Positions 16,158 to 25,190 of a DNA stretch of 46,302 nt are shown here, piece after piece. Under the pieces are notes generated by a model that made no database searches, was not told the origin of the DNA, and worked only from the letters and a program-made list of their open reading frames with translations. The position numbers and the translations under genes are program-made. Origin of the DNA: an uncultured Lachnospiraceae bacterium (lineage in GTDB: Bacteria; Bacillota; Clostridia; Lachnospirales; Lachnospiraceae); assembly GCA_910589385.1 (NCBI GenBank), contig CAJUTU010000031.1, positions 1 through 46,302 of the forward strand, read 5' to 3'. How positions within the stretch are numbered: the stretch's first letter is position 1; each line of letters opens with the position of its first letter.

Positions 16158-19100
16158 TTATACTTCTATCAATAAGGTTTTTATCTCATATGCGTGGAGG
16201 GTCATCCTGATCTCCTCCCGGGTAAATTCCGTGACCGGACGTTCTCTTAAGTCACATTCTGCCCAGGCTTTCCATGAGAATCCTGTTTTCACTGCCACCT
16301 CTTGTTTTGACCCTGCAAACTCATGGAAACGGATTACAATATACTTTCCGTCTTCGGACTTTTTCACCGCGTCTACTTCTACCTGTGCATTGTCGAAGGA
16401 TAAGAAACTGTCATACGCAAGGGTACTCTGTCCTTCCACGACCTGCATAGGTTCATTTAACGCGAACGCTTCCTGGACCACCTTCCCGTCTACAAAATCT
16501 CCCTGATGCGGAAGCAGTGAATAGGTGAAAGTATGCTCTCCCTGGTCCTGGAGATAATCCGGATGCGTACCTGCCCTCAGCAATGAGATCCGCAGTACGT
16601 TATCTTTAATATCATGGCCGTACTTACAGTCGTTCAAAATGCTGACACCATAATTTCTCTCTGACAGGTCAGCCCATCTGTGTGCCACGGTCTCAAATTT
16701 TGCCATATCCCAGCTTGTATTCCAATGATTCGGACGTCTCACATTTCCATATTGTACATCATACGTTCCATAGGTGGAACGGATATCCACCGGAAACGCG
16801 GCTTTCAAAAGCTGGTGCTGTTCATGGTATTCTACGTTTGTTTTAAAATCAATCCTTCTGTCACTGCTGTATAGAACCATATCCTGCCTGATATCGGAAT
16901 TCATATATTTCCATTCCATATGGATATTCATATACAGCGGCCCCATCTCTGTAATCTCAAATACGGTAAGGTCTGTGATCTCACGCATCTTATCCTGATA
17001 AAAGATATCAATGTCCCATGCGTCATTGTCAAGCGGCTTGTCTTCAAATACCTGGAGTACATTCCCCCGCAGTCCTTCGGGCATTACATTGCGTGCATAG
17101 GTTTTATCAAATAGTCTTGTGATCTGCCCGTACTGGTTCAGAGTAATCTCATAATAAGGAGTCTCAATTTCCCTGCCATTGACCGTAAAGGCGGCCTTCG
17201 GCACATCCTTGTCCGCTTCTTCAAAAATGATCGTCTTCGTTCCCATTGCCGGAACCGCTTTCACTTCCACGTAATCTACTCCATGCCCTCTCTGCGAAAT
17301 GAGTTCGTTTCCTTCCAGATCTTTGTAGATTCCATCTGCATTTGCCGGAACGGCAGCAAGCTGATCCATAGTCCAGCCGGAAGCATTGATCACAGTATAT
17401 GTATTTTCCTTTTTCTCCATCACATTTTCATATGCCTCCTGCTCCACTTCACGCGCAATCCCCTCAATATATGCGTAATCCCCCCTGGAATCTTCATAAA
17501 CCTCATGGATCGAGGAACCCGGGATAATATCATGGAACTGGTCTGTCAAAATATGCTTCCAGCCCTTTGTCAGTTCCTCCTGCCGTGCTTTTCTGATATC
17601 GCCTTTCCGAAGGGCATCCATCACGGTCAGCCACTCTGCCCTGCGGTAACGTAATTCCATCTTGCGGTTCATACGTTTGTTATAGCCCTGGCTTGTGTAA
17701 GTGCCCCGGTGGTATTCCAGATATAATTCCCCGTCCCAGGTATGGACGTATTGATCCGTATTTTCCACAGTGTCACGCAGTTTTCGGAAATACTCACCTG
17801 CTGTAGACATTTTCAGGTTTGGCAGCCCTGGGATCTTATCCATCCTTCTCCGGTATTCCAGCATATCGCGGTTTACACCGCCGCCTCCGTCTCCGAAGCC
17901 AAAGGAGATCAGCAGGTCTTTATTGATCTGCTTTTCACTGTACGCGTCCCATACACCTTTTACTGTTCTTGGAAGCAATTTTCCGTTGTAGGTATAAAAC
18001 CAGGAATCCCGCTCGTTCCATGGCTCCGGCGTGGTGATAAAATGAGTCAGCACTTCGCTTCCGTCGATCCCCTTCCACATAAATGTGTCGTGGGGCATCC
18101 GGTTATACTGGTTCCAGCTGATTTTTGTGGTCATAAAGGTATCAATCCCGGCTTTTTTCAAAATCTGCGGGAGCGCCCAGGAATAGCCGAACACATCCGG
18201 AAGCCACAAATATTCCACATCCTTGCCAAACTCATCCTTGATAAATTTACTGCCGATGAGGATCTGTCGGGTAAGAGATTCCCCACTTGTGAGATTGCAG
18301 TCTGCTTCTACCCACATACCGCCGTCTGCTTCCCAGCGTCCTTCTTTGACCTTCTTTTTGATATTTTCAAAAATATCCGGGAACTCTTCTTTCATATATT
18401 CATATAACTGCGGCTGTGTCTGTAGAAAAATATATTCCGGATACATTTCCATCAGACGGAATACGGTGGAAAATGAGCGGGAGCATTTTTCTCTGGTGTG
18501 CTTTAAGCGCCAAAGCCATGCTACATCAATATGGGTATGTCCAACACAGTATACATTGACCATAGAATTCTTATCCATGGAATCAATACTTCTGTTCAGT
18601 TCATCGTCTGCCTGGTGCACCGACTCGTAGAACTCTTCGCTTCCCGGGTAAGACCAGTCAATACAATGGCATGCGCCATCCAGCGCTTTTCGGAGTTCAT
18701 GCTGTATGGGCTGAGACTCATCAAGCTCTTCGATCGTCTGCCACACCATAGATGCCATATAGTAAAAATCATCAACCTTCTCATCCAGCCATGCCAGGTC
18801 AGCACGCGCGATCCTATGCTCCTGCTCTGTGGGGATCCCACCTCCTTCCAGTCCTGACCACAGGCGGAAAGTAACATCTACATCCGTACCGCAGAGCGCA
18901 TCGTCAAAAAATACTTCCTTATGGTTTACATCTACGCCCTGATACATTTCTCCATTTACATAGACCATAGATTCAAAACCGGAATTATTTCCTGCGCCGG
19001 TGTTGCCATAGTCGAAAACACCGACTATTTTTCTTCCCTTCCATTCCGAAGGAATCTGAATGTTTTTATGAAGCCAGAGAAACCGGTCCCTCCCCTTCCA

Positions 19101-19277
19101 TGTCTGCCCGACTGCCAGAGGTTCGGTTTCACATTCCTGAAATACCGGAAGCTTTGGATTTACAACCCCTTGGTTTTCTTCTGCCGCTTCAAAGCTTTCT
19201 AATCCTATGATATCCCTGTATCTGTATTGCTCGATCTCACTGAACCGTCTCTCTAATTTTCTGTCTGTCAAAAACAT
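16158..19277 (-). CDS. Alpha-mannosidase, glycoside hydrolase family 38
   Basis: This large 1039-residue enzyme has the GH38 order: an N-terminal beta domain (about 1-230), the catalytic alpha/beta barrel with the zinc-binding HTHIDVAWLW (H247 to D251), the nucleophile D361 in WLPDVFGYSW, a helical bundle (about 500-600) and a C-terminal beta sandwich. It removes alpha-linked mannose with retention, using zinc. No signal peptide is present, so it works in the cytoplasm. It lies downstream of the GH125 gene and upstream of the YesL-like gene in one block. Together with the GH125 exo-alpha-1,6-mannosidase it would strip alpha-mannose branches of imported high-mannose N-glycan or mannan fragments. 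Length is normal for bacterial GH38. Confidence 0.94.
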   Translation of the reverse strand: MFLTDRKLERRFSEIEQYRYRDIIGLESFEAAEENQGVVNPKLPVFQECETEPLAVGQTWKGRDRFLWLHKNIQIPSEWKGRKIVGVFDYGNTGAGNNSGFESMVYVNGEMYQGVDVNHKEVFFDDALCGTDVDVTFRLWSGLEGGGIPTEQEHRIARADLAWLDEKVDDFYYMASMVWQTIEELDESQPIQHELRKALDGACHCIDWSYPGSEEFYESVHQADDELNRSIDSMDKNSMVNVYCVGHTHIDVAWLWRLKHTREKCSRSFSTVFRLMEMYPEYIFLQTQPQLYEYMKEEFPDIFENIKKKVKEGRWEADGGMWVEADCNLTSGESLTRQILIGSKFIKDEFGKDVEYLWLPDVFGYSWALPQILKKAGIDTFMTTKISWNQYNRMPHDTFMWKGIDGSEVLTHFITTPEPWNERDSWFYTYNGKLLPRTVKGVWDAYSEKQINKDLLISFGFGDGGGGVNRDMLEYRRRMDKIPGLPNLKMSTAGEYFRKLRDTVENTDQYVHTWDGELYLEYHRGTYTSQGYNKRMNRKMELRYRRAEWLTVMDALRKGDIRKARQEELTKGWKHILTDQFHDIIPGSSIHEVYEDSRGDYAYIEGIAREVEQEAYENVMEKKENTYTVINASGWTMDQLAAVPANADGIYKDLEGNELISQRGHGVDYVEVKAVPAMGTKTIIFEEADKDVPKAAFTVNGREIETPYYEITLNQYGQITRLFDKTYARNVMPEGLRGNVLQVFEDKPLDNDAWDIDIFYQDKMREITDLTVFEITEMGPLYMNIHMEWKYMNSDIRQDMVLYSSDRRIDFKTNVEYHEQHQLLKAAFPVDIRSTYGTYDVQYGNVRRPNHWNTSWDMAKFETVAHRWADLSERNYGVSILNDCKYGHDIKDNVLRISLLRAGTHPDYLQDQGEHTFTYSLLPHQGDFVDGKVVQEAFALNEPMQVVEGQSTLAYDSFLSFDNAQVEVDAVKKSEDGKYIVIRFHEFAGSKQEVAVKTGFSWKAWAECDLRERPVTEFTREEIRMTLHAYEIKTLLIEV

Positions 19278-19344
19278 GATCTAATCTCCTCCTTAAAATC
19301 CTGCCCTCCATGGATATGGGGATTGAACTATTTTATAAACTCAT

Positions 19345-19418
19345 TTTATAATCTTGAAAGAAATATTTCAATTCAGAGAATTCTAGTTTTAGTGAACTTT
19401 ATTTATATCCATAAATAA
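19345..19418 (-). promoter_or_regulatory. Candidate promoter and dyads upstream of the GH38 gene
   Basis: On the minus strand TTGAAA (plus 19366-19371) and TATAAA (plus 19345-19350) are separated by 15 bases, slightly short for a sigma-A promoter. The -35 is part of a dyad TTGAAA-N6-TTTCAA. Upstream, an AT-rich palindrome TTATTTAT-ATCC-ATAAATAA (19399-19418) could be an operator or a weak terminator of the GH125 gene. Confidence 0.4.
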
Positions 19419-19443
19419 GGCTGTCCTGTACTGGATGCCGGTT

Positions 19444-20736
19444 CTAATACGCAATATGATAACCGCAGTAATCCAGCACCAGCTCGCTGAACATCGCGTT
19501 TGCCCACGAAAACCATTCCCTGGTATATCTGGTATCATCATCTGCATGAAAACCTTCATGCATAAGTCCCGTACCCCCATCTGTTTGGGCAAGGAGATGA
19601 AGCATCTCTAATTTCTTTTCTTTTGATCCTGCAGTCAGGCCCTCCATAGCCAGGGCGATATGCCATATATAGTTTATCGGTGTATGGGGGCTTCCAATAC
19701 CTGCGGCTTTATTTCCTGCATAATAATATGGGTTCGCTTCGCTTAAGATCATCCTCCTTGTATTGTCAGCCACCTCTTGCCTCTTTCCTTTATATCCGAT
19801 ATATTCCATAGAAAGCAGGCTTGGCACATTGGCGTCGTCCATCAGATGGAATTGTCCGTATCCATCTGTCTCATATGCATATACATCTCCAAAATCCTCT
19901 GTCTTTGTAACCCCGCAGGATTCTATCCCTTCATATATTTCTTTTTTTAATGTTTTCGCCGCATCTGCTAATTTTGTATCACGGAAGATCTCCTCCGCGA
20001 TTTCTTCCAGATATCCAAGTACAACGACTGCAAACATATTTGAGGGCACAAGATATCCATAAGTACATGCGTCGTCGCTGGGGCGGAATCCTGACCAGGT
20101 CATGCCAATGCTCGATTTTACCAGCGCCCCTCTTCCATCTCTTGAAAGCGTGTCTGTAAAATAGGTATCCTGCCTTTGGAAATAATACGAAGATTTTTCT
20201 TCATGGCACTGTTCTGTGCTAAACACCTCCAGGATTTTTTCCGCCCCTGCATGAAATCCCTTATCAAAATGCTCTGTGCGCCCGGTATTTTTCCAGATCA
20301 GGTATGCAAACTGCAGCGGATAGCAAAGAGAATCGATCTCATATTTGCGTTCCCAGACCCATCCATTCATCTTTGTATCGTCATGCTCCCAGCAATTCCC
20401 GTTTTCTTCCTCATTGAATGCATTGGCATATGGGTCAATCTGAATATACTGAAACTGACGCTTTGATAAGCCTGTTAAAATATCCGCGATCGCAGGATCG
20501 TCCTTCGCCGCGATCAGATACGGCCGAAGCTGTGCCACAGAATCACGCAGCCACATTGCCGGGATATCCCCCGTGATCACATACGTGGTCCCATCCGGCA
20601 TGCTCTTCACCGTGGTATCCAATGTATTCGTGTAACAGTTTTTAAACATTTCAAAAAGCTTATGTTCCTCTTTCAATTTTTCTTTTACTGACGCAAGTAT
20701 TTTTTCAATCGAATGATACTGATGCTTTTGTGACAT
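19444..20736 (-). CDS. Exo-alpha-1,6-mannosidase, glycoside hydrolase family 125
   Basis: The start is ATG 20734-20736 (MSQKHQ), seven bases after GGAGG; an upstream ATG at 20763 has no site. The 430 residues form an alpha6/alpha6 barrel. Family signatures are GDIPAMWLRDS (about residues 56-66), DPYANAFNEE and WERKYEIDSLCYPL. GH125 enzymes remove alpha-1,6-linked mannose from N-glycans with inversion, usually on substrate already trimmed. No signal peptide is seen, so it acts inside the cell. It is the first gene of the alpha-mannosidase block; the GH38 gene follows after 166 bases. Its 5' side faces the divergent Uma2 gene. Confidence 0.94.
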   Translation of the reverse strand: MSQKHQYHSIEKILASVKEKLKEEHKLFEMFKNCYTNTLDTTVKSMPDGTTYVITGDIPAMWLRDSVAQLRPYLIAAKDDPAIADILTGLSKRQFQYIQIDPYANAFNEEENGNCWEHDDTKMNGWVWERKYEIDSLCYPLQFAYLIWKNTGRTEHFDKGFHAGAEKILEVFSTEQCHEEKSSYYFQRQDTYFTDTLSRDGRGALVKSSIGMTWSGFRPSDDACTYGYLVPSNMFAVVVLGYLEEIAEEIFRDTKLADAAKTLKKEIYEGIESCGVTKTEDFGDVYAYETDGYGQFHLMDDANVPSLLSMEYIGYKGKRQEVADNTRRMILSEANPYYYAGNKAAGIGSPHTPINYIWHIALAMEGLTAGSKEKKLEMLHLLAQTDGGTGLMHEGFHADDDTRYTREWFSWANAMFSELVLDYCGYHIAY

Positions 20737-20872
20737 ATTGATTTCCTCCGGCCATTTGAACATTTTCTTAATATACCTTTTATTATAACGGACTCAAATA
20801 CGATTTCCACTATAAAAACTTTAAAAGTGATGGATAAATTCTATTGTGAAATCGTTCAACGTACTATTTTTA

Positions 20873-20901
20873 TTGACTTATATCTTTTCTGATGATATTC
20901 T
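20873..20901 (+). promoter_or_regulatory. Sigma-A promoter of the Uma2 gene
   Basis: TTGACT (20873-20878) and TATTCT (20896-20901) are 17 bases apart, a good vegetative promoter. It lies 25 bases before the ATG of the Uma2-family gene, which has an AAAGGAAAG ribosome binding site. Confidence 0.7.
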
Positions 20902-20926
20902 TTAAACAGAAAGGAAAGATCTTATT

Positions 20927-21469
20927 ATGGCTTTAGCACAACGATTTACTTATACCATTGAAGATATCTACGCCTTGCCAGACGGACAACGGGCAGAATT
21001 GATTGACGGCCAGATTTATGATATGTCGCCGCCAAGCAAAACCCACCAGAAAATTTCTGGAAGTTTATTTGCTGAAATTCATAATTATATCAGGAAAAAG
21101 AAAGGTAACTGTGAGATATTTGCCGCTCCGTTCGCTGTATTTATAAATGATGACGAGAGAAATTACTTAGAACCCGATATATCTGTTATCTGCAATCCTT
21201 CCAAATTGGACGAAAAAGGATGTCACGGCGCTCCTGACTGGGTGATCGAAATCCTCTCTCCTGGTACGGTACGCATAGACTGTGGAATTAAACTTTTCAA
21301 ATATCGTTCTGCCGGCGTAAGAGAGTATTGGACAGTCAACCCAAAACTTCAGACCGTCAGCGTTTATGACTTTGAACACGACGAGAAGACAGAGCAATAC
21401 AGTTTTGATGATGACATACCTGTATGTATTTATGAAGACTTGATAATTCGTATTTCTGATCTACTTTAA
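20927..21469 (+). CDS. Uma2 family endonuclease-like protein (DUF820)
   Basis: This 180-residue protein shows the Uma2/DUF820 pattern: YTIEDIYALPDGQRAELIDGQIYDMSPPS at the N-terminus, the PD-(D/E)XK-like core LEPDISVIC (acidic residues) and WVIEILSPGT with the catalytic-type glutamate, then KYRSAGVREYWTVNP. Uma2 proteins have a restriction-endonuclease-like fold; many occur as small orphan genes whose role is unknown. It is a single-gene unit with its own promoter and a bidirectional terminator, placed between two sugar loci that run the other way, so it looks like an independent insertion. Confidence 0.88.
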   Translation: MALAQRFTYTIEDIYALPDGQRAELIDGQIYDMSPPSKTHQKISGSLFAEIHNYIRKKKGNCEIFAAPFAVFINDDERNYLEPDISVICNPSKLDEKGCHGAPDWVIEILSPGTVRIDCGIKLFKYRSAGVREYWTVNPKLQTVSVYDFEHDEKTEQYSFDDDIPVCIYEDLIIRISDLL

Positions 21470-21518
21470 AAGTACAGCCGTGTTGTGCAGCCGGGAACTT
21501 ATAAAGCTTAAAAAATTA

Positions 21519-21555
21519 CAAGGCTATCCTCTTGCAGCAGAAGATAGCCTTTTTT
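21519..21555. terminator. Bidirectional rho-independent terminator
   Basis: AAGGCTATC and GATAGCCTT form a 9-bp stem with a 14-base loop. T-runs follow on the plus strand (21549-21555), and A-rich sequence precedes it, giving a T-run on the minus strand. It lies 50 bases after the Uma2 gene and just beyond the stop of the MalG-type permease, serving both converging transcripts. Confidence 0.88.
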
Positions 21556-21571
21556 GAATCATTTCATTATC

Positions 21572-22417
21572 TTATTCTTTCACACCGCCAAGCGTTACGC
21601 CTGCGATAATATATTTGGACAGGAGCAGGTATACAAGAATGATCGGCACGATCGCAACCAAGATCATTGTATATATTTTCCCCATATCGAAGTTCATATA
21701 ATCAGCTCCCCGAAGCGTCGCGATCAAAATCGGCACGGTCATTTTATCCTTGGACTGGATGACCAGGGCCGGAACGAAGTAGTTGTTCCAGGAACCCACA
21801 AAGGTAAAGATCGCCTGCACTGCGATCGCCGGTTTCATGATCGGGATCACGATCTGGTTAAAGGTCCGAAACTCCCCGGATCCGTCAATCCTTGCCGCTT
21901 CGATCAAAGACAGCGGCAAAGATGACTGCAGGTAACTGTACATAAAGTAGAACACAGCAGGAGAGGCAATGGATGGAATGATCAGCGGAAGCAGAGAATC
22001 ATACATGCCCATATTCGTGATCAGCCGCAAAAATCCCATTGCGGTTACCTGCGTCGGCATCACAAGGATTGCCATGATAAATGTAAACGCGATCTTCTTG
22101 AGCCTGAAGTTATATGCATACAGTCCATATGCCGTCAATGCGGAAAAATAGGTACAGATTGCCGCCGAGCATCCGGACACGAGCAGGCTGTTTAAGATTC
22201 CGCGGAACATAGGAAATGTTCCGTCATTGGCAACATTGCTCAGATTCTTAAGCAGGTAATTTCCCGGCAGCGCAGAGAATCCTTTCTGCAGGTCCGCATG
22301 TGAACGTGTGGCATTGATGAACAGGATATAGAAGAAAAACAGGCATAAAAACGACAAAATGATCAGTACGATATGCGCGAAAATACTCCTGAAATGATTT
22401 GGCTTATTTGACCTCAT
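21572..22417 (-). CDS. Carbohydrate ABC transporter permease, MalG type (second importer)
   Basis: This 281-residue protein has six membrane segments, starting with ILSFLCLFFFYILFI. The EAA loop is EAARIDGSGEFRTFNQIVIPIMKPA, and the C-terminus is YIIAGVTLGGVKE, typical of MalG-type partners. It begins at ATG 22415-22417, whose ribosome binding site AGGAGGGG lies at the end of the upstream permease gene, with a three-base gap between stop and start. With the MalF-type permease and the lipoprotein it forms one importer; no ATPase gene is nearby. The operon diverges from the two GH94 phosphorylases, so it probably imports their oligosaccharide substrate. Confidence 0.93.
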   Translation of the reverse strand: MRSNKPNHFRSIFAHIVLIILSFLCLFFFYILFINATRSHADLQKGFSALPGNYLLKNLSNVANDGTFPMFRGILNSLLVSGCSAAICTYFSALTAYGLYAYNFRLKKIAFTFIMAILVMPTQVTAMGFLRLITNMGMYDSLLPLIIPSIASPAVFYFMYSYLQSSLPLSLIEAARIDGSGEFRTFNQIVIPIMKPAIAVQAIFTFVGSWNNYFVPALVIQSKDKMTVPILIATLRGADYMNFDMGKIYTMILVAIVPIILVYLLLSKYIIAGVTLGGVKE

Positions 22418-22420
22418 AGC

Positions 22421-23371
22421 TTATCCCCTCCTCTGCTTTTTTGCTTTCTTAGCTGCCGCCTTTGAACCATCCGGGTCCTCATTATTTGTCATCCGGTAAA
22501 CGATAAAGCACAGAATACCGCTGACAATGAACAGATAAACAGACAGCGCGCCTGCCATTCCGTAGTTTCTGCTCTTCAGATGGCTGTTCAGGAACATGAT
22601 CAGCGTCATAGATGTACGGTCCGGAGTCCCCTGTCCGTTTGTCAGGATCTGCGGAACATCAAACATCTGCAGCCCGCCGATAATGGATGTGATCAATGTA
22701 TACGCAAGGATTGGACGGATCAGAGGAAGCGTAATATAAAAGAACCTCTGGATACTGTTGCAGCCGTCCAGCTCCGATGCCTCGAATACATCCGGACTGA
22801 TACCCATGATCGCGGCCATCAGCATGATCGTTGAATTTCCGAACCACATCAGGAAATTCATGAATCCGACCAGTGACCTTGTACCAAAGGCTGTTCCCAG
22901 AAAATCAATGGGCTGGCTGGTCAATCCGATGGACATCAAAATGGAATTGATCGGCCCGTTCGTGGAGAACATGGTAAAGAACAGCATTGCAAACGCAGAC
23001 GCCATGATCAGGTTCGGCAGGTAGATCACGACTTTGAAAAATTGTGTCCCATGGATTTTCAGGCGCGCGTCTACAAACCATTCCGCAAGCGTGAGCGCGA
23101 TCACAATCTGAGGGATAAATCCGATGATCCATAAGATCAAGGTATTTCCCGCATATTTCAGCATATCCGACCCCAGAAGGCTTGCATAATTCTCCATTCC
23201 TATAAAATTAGGACCGATTTCTTTGATTCCCGAACGATAATATTCAAAGAAGCTATACCGGATCGTGTCCACCAGAGGGATAAAGGAGAAAATGAAAAAA
23301 CAGGCAAAAAACGGAAGGATAAAAAGGTAACCCCATTTTGAATAGTCAATTTTTTTATTTTTTTGTTTCAT
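22421..23371 (-). CDS. Carbohydrate ABC transporter permease, MalF type (second importer)
   Basis: The 316-residue protein begins with a short lysine-rich cytoplasmic end, then six membrane segments (WGYLFILPFFACFFIFSFIPL first). The EAA loop is FEASELDGCNSIQRFFYITLPLIRP. The C-terminus is highly basic (AAAKKAKKQRRG), unusual but seen in some Clostridia. It follows the lipoprotein gene, separated by a GC-rich hairpin that may reduce permease mRNA relative to the binding protein. ATG 23369-23371 follows an AAAGGAATG-like site. Confidence 0.93.
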   Translation of the reverse strand: MKQKNKKIDYSKWGYLFILPFFACFFIFSFIPLVDTIRYSFFEYYRSGIKEIGPNFIGMENYASLLGSDMLKYAGNTLILWIIGFIPQIVIALTLAEWFVDARLKIHGTQFFKVVIYLPNLIMASAFAMLFFTMFSTNGPINSILMSIGLTSQPIDFLGTAFGTRSLVGFMNFLMWFGNSTIMLMAAIMGISPDVFEASELDGCNSIQRFFYITLPLIRPILAYTLITSIIGGLQMFDVPQILTNGQGTPDRTSMTLIMFLNSHLKSRNYGMAGALSVYLFIVSGILCFIVYRMTNNEDPDGSKAAAKKAKKQRRG

Positions 23372-23394
23372 GAACTGTCATTCCTTTCTTTTCC

Positions 23395-23432
23395 ATATGC
23401 CGCGGGGCAGCGAGCGCCCCACGGCGGCATAT
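23395..23432 (-). promoter_or_regulatory. GC-rich hairpin between binding-protein and permease genes
   Basis: ATATGCCGC (23395-23403) pairs with GCGGCATAT (23424-23432), and GGGGC with GCCCC inside. No T-run follows on the minus strand. Hairpins here commonly protect the binding-protein mRNA and reduce permease expression. Confidence 0.7.
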
Positions 23433-23437
23433 CTGGT

Positions 23438-24844
23438 TTACTCCGGCCACTGTATTTCCGTAATATCCGGATACCGTTCTTTGACTGCTGTTTCGAAGTT
23501 CGTTTTTGCCTTGTCATAGTCCACATTTCCCTGTAAGTAATCGCTGAACGCATTTTGGATCAGCTCGACACAGCCCTGGTCATAAGCGGAAAGCGGAGCA
23601 ATCTCGATATTTTCCGCAACCGGCGCGAAATATTCAAACGGATTCTGGCCGCCCAGAAATTCCGAGGAGAAAGAGTCGTCCTTTGCCGCTTCCTGCATAC
23701 CGCTTGTTGTATTTGTAAAATCTGCGTAATCCTTGGAAATCTTTAACAGATTATCTTTATTTACGGTCACCGCAAGGATAATTTCCTTTACATGCTCCGG
23801 ATTGTCCGTACCTGTACATGCATGGAGATAGGAGCCGCCCCAGTTGTACTCCTGCGGTGGATTGGTAACCGCCCATGCACCGTCTTCGCCGTCCCAGTTC
23901 GGTTTTAAGGTGAAATCAATCCCCCATGCCGGGAACAGGAACGCAAATACCTTTGACGCGGAACCCATTGCCTTATTCCAGTCGTCATTCCACTGTCCCT
24001 TTACATTCTTATCAAGATAGCCTGCATCCAGCCACTCTTTGGAATCATTTACCCAGTCTATGATCTTCTGGTCAACCTTAATGGTAGATTCTCCCGGACT
24101 TACCCATGACTCATCAATGCTGTTGCCGTACAGACGGAACGTATCCGCATAAGAGGAAAATGTATAATATCCCTTTGCTTTCAATTCCTCCGCCGTATCT
24201 TTGATGGTATCCCAATCCTTTACCTTTTCGCCGATTTCCACCGGATCGTCCGTGCCGAATACTTCTTTTGCAATATCTCTGCGGTATACCAGCAGTCCCG
24301 GACAGCACTGCCATGTAGAGCCTCTCTGGACGCCTTCCGTATCCGAAGCCGTTACTTTTGTAAAGCTGTACTGATCCGCCAGATCTGTATCCGGATCAAT
24401 TCCCAGGTCACTGAGGGGCATTGCCACATCTGCCTCAGCGTCCGTATACTTATTGACATAATCTGTCTCGGATAAGAACAGATCCACCTTATCGTCCGGC
24501 GCCGCGTCTGCCTGCTTCATCAGCGCCTCATCCAGCTTCTGCTGGTAAACACCGTCCTGATTCGGATTGATGATCCAGTGGATTTCCGTACCGTCATTCA
24601 AAGTAGTTACCGTACCGTCCGAAGAGGTTTCTTTCACTTCCGGATAAACTGCCTCCACACGCTGACGAAATTCATCATTCCAGCTATAGATGTTGATCAC
24701 CTTTCCCTCTTCCACATCTGCTGCCGCCCCGCTGTCCGAACCAGAGCCAGAACCGGAATCAGAACCGGACGAATTTCCACAGCCTGCCAGAGAACCTGCC
24801 GCCATAGCCATGATCAATAAGATACTCACTACTCTCTTTTTCAT
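23438..24844 (-). CDS. Sugar ABC transporter solute-binding lipoprotein (second importer)
   Basis: I start it at ATG 24842-24844 (MKKRVVS), eight bases after AGGAGG; a longer frame to 24886 is not needed. The signal peptide ends in GSLAGCG, a lipobox, and is followed by a flexible Ser-Gly linker rich in GSDSGSGSG. The mature part is a type-1 sugar-binding protein: VINIYSWNDEFRQRVEAVYPEVKE at its start, the family's motif around DLFLSETDYVNKY, and aromatic residues (WNDDWNK, LFPAWGIDF) that often line sugar sites. It is the first gene of the operon and probably the most expressed. Context with the GH94 enzymes suggests a beta-linked oligosaccharide as ligand; the exact sugar cannot be read from the sequence. 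Confidence 0.92.
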   Translation of the reverse strand: MKKRVVSILLIMAMAAGSLAGCGNSSGSDSGSGSGSDSGAAADVEEGKVINIYSWNDEFRQRVEAVYPEVKETSSDGTVTTLNDGTEIHWIINPNQDGVYQQKLDEALMKQADAAPDDKVDLFLSETDYVNKYTDAEADVAMPLSDLGIDPDTDLADQYSFTKVTASDTEGVQRGSTWQCCPGLLVYRRDIAKEVFGTDDPVEIGEKVKDWDTIKDTAEELKAKGYYTFSSYADTFRLYGNSIDESWVSPGESTIKVDQKIIDWVNDSKEWLDAGYLDKNVKGQWNDDWNKAMGSASKVFAFLFPAWGIDFTLKPNWDGEDGAWAVTNPPQEYNWGGSYLHACTGTDNPEHVKEIILAVTVNKDNLLKISKDYADFTNTTSGMQEAAKDDSFSSEFLGGQNPFEYFAPVAENIEIAPLSAYDQGCVELIQNAFSDYLQGNVDYDKAKTNFETAVKERYPDITEIQWPE

Positions 24845-24867
24845 TTGAAAAATCCTCCTTTTTATTG

Positions 24868-24887
24868 CGTGAAACAATTGCCTCACG
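24868..24887. promoter_or_regulatory. Imperfect palindrome, possible operator of the second importer
   Basis: CGTGAAACAATTGCCTCACG is a 20-bp imperfect palindrome (CGTGA and TCACG arms, AATT centre). It lies about 25 bases before the lipoprotein ATG on the minus strand, between the likely promoter (a TATAAT-like -10 near plus 24901-24910) and the ribosome binding site. This is a good place for a LacI-type repressor, but no LacI gene is in the window. Confidence 0.4.
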
Positions 24888-25107
24888 TTTTGTTATGGTC
24901 GGATTATAGTCCAAATTTTTTTGATGATATATTAAACTTTTTACCAAAATATCAAATTCATGACCCTTTTTACATTGTTGCCCTTATATGGCCTGCCGCA
25001 TTTTTTCTCAATATTTCTCTGCTGATTTTAGGTCATGATTCTGACATTTTTCTCATATTTCTGATTTTCTTATCGGATGATTTTCTATATCATGCATTCA
25101 TAAATAT

Positions 25108-25148
25108 TTTCCGCGGCAGCAGACAAACATCTGTCAGGTTTCCGCGGC
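25108..25148 (+). promoter_or_regulatory. Direct repeats TTTCCGCGGC upstream of the GH94 gene (AraC-site candidate)
   Basis: TTTCCGCGGC occurs at 25108-25117 and again at 25139-25148, 31 bp apart, about three helical turns; each copy contains the palindrome CCGCGG. They lie 40-80 bases before the first GH94 gene. Two same-side direct repeats are typical of AraC-family activators, and an AraC gene ends this gene cluster. The rest of the 346-base divergent region holds only AT-rich promoter-like sequence. Confidence 0.5.
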
Positions 25149-25190
25149 TCTCTACTTTGAGGGAATGTAATCAGAAAGGAGCAGAAACGA

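Noticed and set aside
17742..18407. Plus-strand open frames opposite the GH38 gene.
   Set aside because: They are antisense shadows; GH38 motifs and catalytic residues are intact on the minus strand.
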